Of a stretch of DNA of 64,000 nt, positions 56,883 to 64,000 are shown in pieces. This DNA comes from Porogramme epimiltina (Eukaryota; Basidiomycota; Agaricomycetes; Polyporales; Polyporaceae). The DNA is taken from contig FTLJ01000362.1 of assembly GCA_900155495.1 (NCBI GenBank), positions 62,001-126,000 on the forward strand. The letters are read 5' to 3'. The position numbers and the translations under genes were made by a program. Every line of letters starts with the position of its first letter. The first letter of the stretch is position 1. The notes beneath the pieces are model-generated. The model did no database searches. It saw only the letters and a list, made by a program, of their open reading frames with translations, and was not told the origin of the DNA.

Positions 56883-57983
56883 ATGGACTCCCCCGAAACA
56901 TCCCCAGAGCCTGATCGGCGCACCTGCCAGGCGCTCCTCGAGGACGAGCTCACGCCCTGCACGCGCACCCTGAACCCACGCACCAACAGTCGCTGGTGTC
57001 CGCCGCACGGCAAAGAGTACAAGGAGCACACGAGGACGTACAAAACCCTCTCCGATCAAGTCCGCGCGCTCAAGGACGCCGCACGACTCTCCAGGAAACG
57101 GCGCCAAGAGCTCGCGACCACCGATGAAGTGGACGCTGCCATCGCGCGTGTGGAGGAATGGCGAGAAGCGATCCTATCAGAGATTGCGGCGCGGATCAAG
57201 CAGCACAAGCGTTTCTTTCCCGTACCTGGTGCGTTGCCCGCGTCTCCCCGATACATCCACATACTGACACTCCATTCGACCTATTATCAATCTACGCTTG
57301 CCGTGCAGACGCGGGCCACGAGCAGTGGATACAAGGCCTCAGGGCAGACGAGGAGTATGCCGCGGACCTCATCGAGCAGCTTCGGGCACGCAAGGCCCAC
57401 CTGCTCGCCGAAGACGAGGCGCAGCGCCGCCGCATCGAGGACACGAAGCGCGCGTGGCTCAACTGGCGCGAGCGCGAGGACGCACGCATCGCAGCAGAAG
57501 CCCGGGAGCGGCGGCGCCTGGAGGACGAGCGGCGCGAGCGCACCAAGCTTCTTCCAGCCACCTCTGCAGCGGCGTCGTGGCCCTCCCCTGCTGTAGTGCG
57601 TGACTCCTCACGCCTCGCGCGGCCAACGTACGGCGCCGTAGCTGCTACCACGCCGGCGGCAGGGTGGGGTGCGCAGGCCCCTCGGAGGAGTGCGTGGGGG
57701 GCGAGCTCGCCGGAGTACTGGCAGTACCAGGCCACGGCGCACGCTCCACCCCCACAGCCCGTGCAGGTGCGCACCACGTATGTACGCGTGGTCGACGTCG
57801 AGAGGCAGGTGCCGATGGGAACGTACCGCGAAGAACGCCCGGAGGAAGAAAGCTCGTCGTCTCCATGGGTCCTTATTGTAAGTGATGTCTCGCTCGCGCG
57901 CTGTTGGCGTGGTCTGACGTTACCCTTAGGGTCTGGTACTGGTCCTGGCTTGGTGCTGGTGGAACGGTGGCAGCAGCTATTAA
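56883..57983 (+). CDS. Cys3His/coiled-coil family protein (copy 5) with C-terminal membrane segment
   Basis: Exons 56883-57228, 57309-57877 and 57930-57983, phases consistent, 322 residues. The Cys3His block is RTCQALLEDELTPC, SRWCPPHGKEY (C-x10-C-x12-C-x2-H). Then TYKTLSDQVRALKDAARL and DEVDAAIARVEEWREAIL. A phase-1 intron leads to DAGHEQWIQGLRADEEYAAD, LIEQLRARKAHLLAEDEAQ and a long charged coiled coil (EDARIAAEARERRRLEDERR). A Pro/Ala-rich linker ends TTYVRVVDVERQVPMGTYRE, and the C-terminal segment SSPWVLI / GLVLVLAWCWWNGGSSY is hydrophobic. Compared with copy 6, the last exon stops early: the shared downstream bases CATGAATGTAAG are out of frame, suggesting a small indel. Function unknown. 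Confidence 0.72.
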
Positions 57984-58814
57984 GCATGTGCATGAATGTA
58001 AGTTCTTTCTGTCAGATCAGTCCGGCCGCCGTGAGGTGTCGTTGACAAGCTCCACGTCGCATAGTAGTTTGCATGTGACATCGCCCCTATGTCGTCTCTT
58101 CCTGTGTTTGCGTTTTCTTTTGCTGTCTGACGCGCTCTCAGTGTTTTAAATACTTGCTCTCCCGTTTGCTGTGCCTCTCATCTGTGTATGTACTTTTAGC
58201 TGCAACTTGTGTAATATCGAATGTACAAATATCTCGCCCCAGTCAAATGAAGATGTGATCTGCACTCCTCTTGGTTTCTTTTGTGAGGTCGGCCGTACGG
58301 GCGATGACTTCGATGGGAACACGAATATTAGCCAGTAATCTACTAGTAGCAGCAGTACGTCGTGTTCGAACAGAAGTCCATGCCTCTGAAATTCACCGTT
58401 TTTGGCTGAAAACGAGCTCCTCAGGTACATCTTCAAAGAGCTGGATATAACGCACGCAGCACGCCACGCCAGGGGCCAGTGCTCGCCAGTGTGGCGAGAC
58501 GAAGCAAGAACTAGCATGCACGGGTGACCAACGCTAAAACAGTTACGGTCACGTGACTGACACGACGCGCGTCGCGTTCCACGTCACGTGAAGCGCCTGA
58601 TATATACCTACTCGGGAGCCCATCCGTCTGCGCATGCAGCCATAACCTCTGACCTCCTTTCCCCACCCATGCACACTTGCAGGCCAAACCACCATCGCCT
58701 CTCTTGACATTGCTTCTCTCGACACCACCTCAGTATGTCTCGTCTCCACCGGTGTAGGCGGCTCGGCGCATGCAAAGCTAGGAACCCGAGTCTTATTCTG
58801 ACTATATGCGAAAT

Positions 58815-58884
58815 GCGCATATAATCACCCAGGTGCGCATATAATCACCCATGTGCGCATATAATCATCTAGGTGCGCATATAT
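58815..58884 (+). repeat. 20-base tandem repeat, about 3.5 copies
   Basis: Units beginning at 58,815, 58,835 and 58,855 (GCGCATATAATCACCCAGGT with one to three changes) plus a partial fourth. Each unit contains TATAAT, and the block sits in otherwise non-repetitive intergenic DNA. Confidence 0.85.
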
Positions 58885-58953
58885 GAGAACACCAAGTACA
58901 TACGCTATATGTCCTACTCACATCTAGATCTAGTATGCCGAGAGCGCCTCGTA

Positions 58954-59998
58954 CATGGACTGTCAACCCGTATACGTCTTGTCGTCGACGGCGGCAGATT
59001 CCACGGTAGGTACCTACTGTCGTGAGGAAAACGTCGCGCTCGGAACAATAGGCTTCGACGACGCCGTCACGGCCATGATGACCACTATACGCAGCCACCT
59101 CTATCCTATCGAAGCAAGGTCTGGAACAACGTCGTTGGCATGCTTGGGGGGCCCGCCAACCACGAACATGGTTGTAAGTCGCAATGAGTACTTGGGTTTC
59201 GTGGCGACTCGTGAGGAGAGAGATCCGGATGGTGCAAGCGGTCCACATTGAGGTGATCGAGAACTACACCACGCTCTACCAGCGTACGATTGGCTTTGCG
59301 CAGCTGCATTCGGAGAAGATCAAGGTCTCTGTCGAACGTTCCTACATATTTATCAAGGATTGAACTCTTATCGGGTTGGTTGAGCGACTTTCAAAGGCAA
59401 CAAGCTTTCGGTCGGTACGTCTTTTTCCATCTCCTGTTCGTGTTGTCCCTCGTCGCGTTTTCCATATACAACCTTCACTTTAGCTGACTGTGACTTTTAT
59501 CTTTCCCGCAGGCGGTAAACTCTCGGTCTCCGAGTATGACGTTCCCTCACCCTCAGGATCGAAAGGACTACAGCTGCCCCCAACGTGGTCTCCGAGCCGG
59601 CGACGTGGTCCGAGAGCCCGAAATGCGCAATCCTTAGCACCTCGATGCCCACGGCGAAAAGTGTCTGCTTGTGATCAAAAATTGGTCGACTACGGGAACA
59701 ACGGTCGGTGGCGTGAACGGCCTTGAGTCTTTGAGCGCGTTCTTGAAGATTATGATGTCAGTCACGAATCCCTCTAAATTGATGTCTTACCCTACGACAA
59801 GATGCACGGTAAGTTCTCCGATTCTGCCACTGTCGTCCTTGACGGAGGGGGGGGGGGTCGTATCGTCGGAATCATCACTGGCGGCTCAAGCCCCGCTGAC
59901 GGAATTGATCCAAGTACCTCACCTTACTGTTGGCTCGAGGAGCAGGTCCAGGCTAACTTGAAGTTGCCCGGCTGCTTCCTCTACGAAGTCGTCGAGTA
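58954..59998 (+). pseudogene. Decayed copy of a conserved basidiomycete gene family
   Basis: The 3' end (59,802-59,998) reads GGRIVGIITGGSSPADGI, then YCWLEEQVQANLKLPGCFLY. This matches the C-terminal pattern (G-R-x-G-G-I-x-T-G-G ... LLERI-x-A-x-F) of an abundant protease-like hypothetical family of wood-decay fungi. Immediately before it a run of ten G residues (59,847-59,856) breaks the reading frame of the preceding SDSATVVLDG. The 5' part (58,954-59,250) has fragments resembling a normal protein but no complete exon chain. I read this as a decaying gene; the family assignment is from memory of the motif. Confidence 0.35.
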
Positions 59999-60378
59999 GG
60001 TATGTAACGAACTCGACAAACTTGAAGTGCACATTTCTTCCTACTTCCCTTCTTCTTGTCACGCACGCTTCTTACCCCTTTTTTGTCGACTTCGACTTCT
60101 CTATAATTCGTTTTCGATACCGACCACATGAATCCCCGTGGTCGCATCCTGAGTTACGCCCAAGGCAGTTGTGCATCACACTACCAGTTTCGGCAACACG
60201 CACGAACCTACGCGATACGCAGGTATAAGTCGGGGGCATTCCCCAGCGCCCGACGCTGGCTCGGCTCTCGACTTTCTATCGTCTCCCTCTCTTGCCGGGT
60301 CATGCCCCCCTCTCTTCTGTGGGAGTGCACTTGAAGACATCCCCCTTCGATCTAACCTCCCCCGTTCCAATTACAAAA

Positions 60379-61840
60379 ATGGTCCTGTCATCGCCGGAGC
60401 CCTTGCCCCTGGAGCCCTTGCCTCTGGAGCTCTCACCCCTGCCTCGCGATGTCAATAAGCCCTCGCCCACCCGCGTCGAACGGCGCGCATGCCAGGCCCT
60501 CCTCGAGGATGAGCTCACTCCCTGCCCACGCCTACTTACGGGGCGGGTGGGACGGCGCTGGTGCTCGCCTCACGGTAGGGAGTACAAGGAGCTCACGAGG
60601 ACGTACAAGGAGCTCTCCGAACGCGTGTGTGCGCTCAAGGCCGCTGCGCGACTCTCGCACGCGGAGCAGTCCCAGCTCGCGACCGTTATGGACGTCGACG
60701 GCGCGATCTCGCGCGCGGAACTCTGGCGCGACCACATCCCCGCCGAGGTATCGGCGCGCACCACGCAGCACCTGCGGTTCTTTCGCGAAATCGGCACGTC
60801 GCTTCCCCACTCCCTCCTTGTTGGTCAGACAGCGCGAGCTGAGTCTTCCCACATCGCTCCGCAACACACCACGCCTACCACATCGTCCCGTATCGCCCCG
60901 CATCGTACCGCATCTGGCTCCATTGCGCCGCATTCCATCGCGCGGAGCAGACGCGGGACACGCGCGGTGGTTGAAACGCCTACAGAATGACGAGGCGTGC
61001 GTCGAACAGCTCATCGAACAGCTTTGTGCACGCCGGGCGCGCATTCTCGCCGACGCTGAGGCCACGGAGCACCGCCGCGCAGTCGAGGGGGCGGGTCACG
61101 GGGGGTGCGAATGGCGCGAGCTCAAGGACATACGCCTCGAGGCGGAGGCGAGGCCGAGCGGTGAGGCCGAGCAGCCTGAACCCTCAGCGAAAGCGCGAGA
61201 GCGGAAGCGCCTGGAGGAAGAACGGCGGGGTGTGGTCGCGGATGAGAAGAACCAGCTCTGCGAGGAAGCACGGCGGGCTGCGGAAGCGAGGGAGGCGGAG
61301 GAGCGGCAGCGCCCGGAGGAGGAATGTCTCGCGCATGTGCGCTCCGCAACGCCGGGTCCGGAGGACCCGCGTGGTGAAGTGTCTATGTCGCCTTGCGCGG
61401 CGCAGCCCCCGCTAGACGGCAATGTCTCGCCGGTGGGGATGATTGCGCGGGCGCGAGAGTCGGTACAGGATGGGAGGACCGTGTGGGCAGGGAAGACGGT
61501 ACAAACTGGGAGGAGTGCTAGAGGCTCTTCTGAGAGCTGCCAGCGCCCAGCTAGCATATCGTATCCCCCTGCCCCGCCATCTCTCCCGCCACGCCCTACT
61601 ACGTGTGTAGCTACAGTGGACATCGAGAGCCAGGTGCCAGTGAGGACACACCAGGGTGATAACCAGCGGGAAGAGGCCCTGTCTTTGTGGTGGATTCTCC
61701 TCGTAGTAAGCGTTTTCTTGCGTGTCAGCACGTTGCCTTTCTGAAACTCCTTCTAGGGATTGATTACAGCTCTAGTAGTGTTGGTGGACTGGTGCAAATG
61801 GTTGCTGAATTCCCTGTATGAATGTAAGTGTATCCGTTGA
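60379..61840 (+). CDS. Cys3His/coiled-coil family protein (copy 6) with C-terminal membrane segment
   Basis: Exons 60379-60823, 60951-61705 and 61757-61840, phases consistent, 427 residues, the longest member. Near the start PEPLPLEPLPLELSPLP is a small repeat. The Cys3His block is RACQALLEDELTPC, RRWCSPHGREY. Then TYKELSERVCALKAAARL, DVDGAISRAELW, and after the phase-1 intron DAGHARWLKRLQNDEACVEQ, LIEQLCARRARILADAEA. An extended coiled coil follows (KARERKRLEEERRGVVADEK, EARRAAEAREAEERQR). The tail has TTCVATVDIESQVPVRTHQG, matching TTYVRVVDVERQVPMGTYRE of copy 5, and a hydrophobic end SLWWILLV / GLITALVVLVDWCKWLLNSL. The intron 1 donor used is GTCAGA at 60,824; the position homologous to the copy 5 donor has GC instead of GT. 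Confidence 0.7.
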
Positions 61841-64000
61841 TCTCATCAAGTTGTATGACATGATTTAACGACGTATGGGATGAGCAGTGCTTTGCGTGGA
61901 TCTCTGTCGCGTCATCACCGTTCCTTGGGCGATATCTCATTGATATTGTTGACGCTCTCGAGTGATCTAATCGTGGCTCTCGTGCTTTAGTAAATGGCTG
62001 TGCGAATGCTGTGGATGGTGCTGTACGTTAACGAATGACATCATTGTACGCCATATAGCCGTATCCGAGAGAGCGATCCCCCGCAGAAGCGAAGGAAGAG
62101 AACGGCAAGCTTGAAATGATGACGTTACTACTTGTGCAAGGTTGGCTGGAGGGGAGAGAATCCATAACTGTGCTCAGTTCAGTACCATGTCTTGCGACGT
62201 CATCGCAGTCCAGGACTGTAAGCGTACATACGCGGCTCCGCAGGTATCGACGGCTCGACACAAACGTTGAAGTCAAACGACACCCCTCCTCACGACGTCA
62301 TCGGGTCCATAAGGGTGCGTGGCCTCCCTGTGCGCACATATCGGTGATTCATAGTGGAACCTTACCCACAGCCGTGATGATTCAACACGATGCGTTCATT
62401 AGCCATGAACACAAAATGTTCGTCTGGCGCCCGGGGCAATCATGCATCGCGTACGTACACCTGTCCGCGGTTCTTCCATTCGCCCCGCACTGGGACTCCA
62501 GGAAGAGTCGAAGAGCGTGAGGATAGCGCTTGCCCCAATATTACATGTCGAACATTGTAGAAATGACCTAAGCAGATATCATATTGTGGATTTGGATAAC
62601 GTACATGGGTGGTGTCGGGCTCGGGGCGGAGAAGTACAGTAACTTCGGACGTACGTACGCTCAGCCGCCCTTCATCCGTCCATCCGTCCTCGCCGCACTG
62701 GGGAAGAAGAGCTGAAAGGTACGGGCACGGTTAGAGCGGGGATGTAGGCACTTGTCCTAGGTTTAGGGAAGGACTTCGATTCGATGTCGAACGTTGAACG
62801 TTGAAATCGAAAACCTGCTGAAACTTGAGTTTCCGCGCTCCTACCTGGGCGTCCGATGACACCGACAGAAAACGAGGCTGACAGAGCCAGCCCACTGCTG
62901 CCTTGACCCGGCCGCTAAGCTCCAGCCTCAACATTGAACCTCTGCTCTCCCAGGTCTCCGCGTTCGAAACGAGACCCGTGGACCGCACAAAAGGCGGACA
63001 CGAGGGCCGACAAAGCACTCCGATCGCCAGCCTCCAGCCAGGGCAGGGCACAGGGCTCTGGCCGGGTCTCAGAGACGCCAGAAGACGCGAGCTTCCGCAG
63101 AAGGCAAGTGGGACGAGAAACGAGGCAGACGGCACTTCGCGTGTGGCCGGCCTTCCGTTTCTTGACGTGCGCCCGGGCACGTTGCGCACCAGCACCCTCT
63201 GCTGACCCCGCGCGCGCGCGTGCCGGGCCCGGCGTTTGCGCGGGCTTCCTGCAAGTCAGGTATTGCGTCCCTGGGAGCGCAGCAGCGATGCGTCGAGCTG
63301 AACGCGCGCGAGATCGTATCGTGCATCATGGGTAGGGCTCGTGCGACGTCTTGGACGGCTTCACGGGGTGCGCGGAGGCTGGGGATCGGGAACGCGGAGG
63401 CTAGAGATCGGAGACGCGGGTGTGAAGGGAGGGCGTGGGGAGACGCGCGAGCGCGAGACGGCGAGACGGCGACGGCGAGCGGCGCGCCGAGAGATGGGGT
63501 CTGGGAAGAGCGAGAAGAGCAGGTCCGTAAGCTCGTGGCGCGTGTGGTACCGGCGAGAGAGGCGAGGTGACGGTCGCCGAGCGTCGACGCGTTGGAGCTG
63601 GGCGCGAGAAACTTCGGTCGTGAGGCGTCGTCATAAGTTGCGTCGACGAGCTTGCGCATGTTGGACATGCCTGCGCACAAGAAGGCGGTGAGAGCACAGA
63701 CGAGGAGTCAAGCGAGAGAGGAGACATACGTCGACAATGAGACGGGCTTCAGATATGCCCCTCCCCACCTGCTCGATCTGGCGGCAACATGCCGCTCCGC
63801 ACTTGCACATTGCGTGCCGTACGACGCTCCGTCCCGAAAACATGCTTCGTTGCTACACGCATGCCCATGGTGAAGCCGAACTGAAGACGAAGCTCCGCAG
63901 CTCGCACCCGATGAGCGGCATCTAATCGCACCGCGTCCGGCCGGCGACAAAGCAGAGAAGACGGCGTCCGCGGTACGTAAGACTCCCTGCACCTCCAGGG
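61841..64000. other. Right-edge 2.2 kb, no gene recognised
   Basis: A frame at 62,116-62,520 (+) and several overlapping frames between 62.7 and 63.9 kb on both strands lack domains and consistent exon joins. From 62.9 kb the DNA is GC-rich and the frames are Arg/Ser/Pro-dominated. Confidence 0.35.

Larger units (their letters stand above)
57984..60378. other. 2.4-kb gap with tandem repeat and a decayed gene
   Basis: Between family copies 5 and 6. Contains the 20-base tandem repeat at 58,815 and the remains listed at 58,954-59,998; nothing else recognised. Confidence 0.45.

Noticed and set aside
57904..58149. Extended 3' frame of copy 5 matching CATGAATGTAAG of copy 6
   Set aside because: It needs a reading phase that the GTAAGT/TAG junction does not give; kept only as evidence of a small indel between copies.
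1..64000. tRNA, rRNA and CRISPR arrays
   Set aside because: Looked for TTCRA-type T-arm sequences with a matching acceptor stem, and for regularly spaced direct repeats; found none that fold or repeat convincingly.

Overview
The window reads as nuclear DNA of an Agaricomycete, most likely a polypore-type (Polyporales) wood-decay fungus. Genes are densely interrupted by 50-65 base introns with GTRNGT donors and YAG acceptors. The content includes families largely confined to mushroom-forming fungi (DUF6535, DUF6533 and DUF6593 proteins, a class I hydrophobin). There is no operon structure, no rRNA, no CRISPR array, and no tRNA that I can recognise. Exon models below were built by hand and accepted when donor, acceptor and reading phase agreed across every junction; they are predictions without transcript support.

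Left part (1-25.4 kb), gene-rich: a DUF6535 membrane protein cut by the window edge; a DUF6593 protein; an alpha/beta-hydrolase-fold protein that lacks the nucleophile serine; a 14-exon KEL3/KLHDC4-type kelch protein (minus); a MYND zinc-finger protein; a conserved protein of unknown function (minus); the CAAX protease RCE1 (minus); a second DUF6593 protein with the same intron positions as the first; a class I hydrophobin; an 11-exon UDP-glycosyltransferase; an F-box-like protein; and a medium-chain dehydrogenase/reductase (minus).

Middle (25.5-38 kb): the ESCRT-II subunit SNF8/VPS22 (minus, intronless), a DUF6533 membrane protein, two conserved proteins of unknown function, and three members (one decayed, one probably frameshifted, one apparently intact) of a Cys3His/coiled-coil family. 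That family reappears as three intact direct-orientation copies at 55.4-61.8 kb.

Right part (38-64 kb): mostly GC-rich, gene-poor DNA. Two good genes lie here, a large disordered protein at 43.5-45.2 kb and a 13-exon MetE-C-terminal-domain-like methyltransferase at 48.5-50.7 kb (minus). A 2.73-kb element at 52,243-54,970 has long terminal inverted repeats, an internal hairpin in each repeat, and a perfect 9-base direct repeat (GTGATTGGT) immediately outside each end. It looks like a non-autonomous Mutator-like transposon. The three Cys3His paralogs start 389 bases beyond it.

The most unusual things here are the dispersed and tandem Cys3His/coiled-coil/C-terminal-membrane family, and the hairpin-containing terminal repeats of the 2.7-kb element, whose stems are kept although their sequences differ. 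The housekeeping genes (KEL3, RCE1, SNF8) act in unrelated processes and show no functional clustering.
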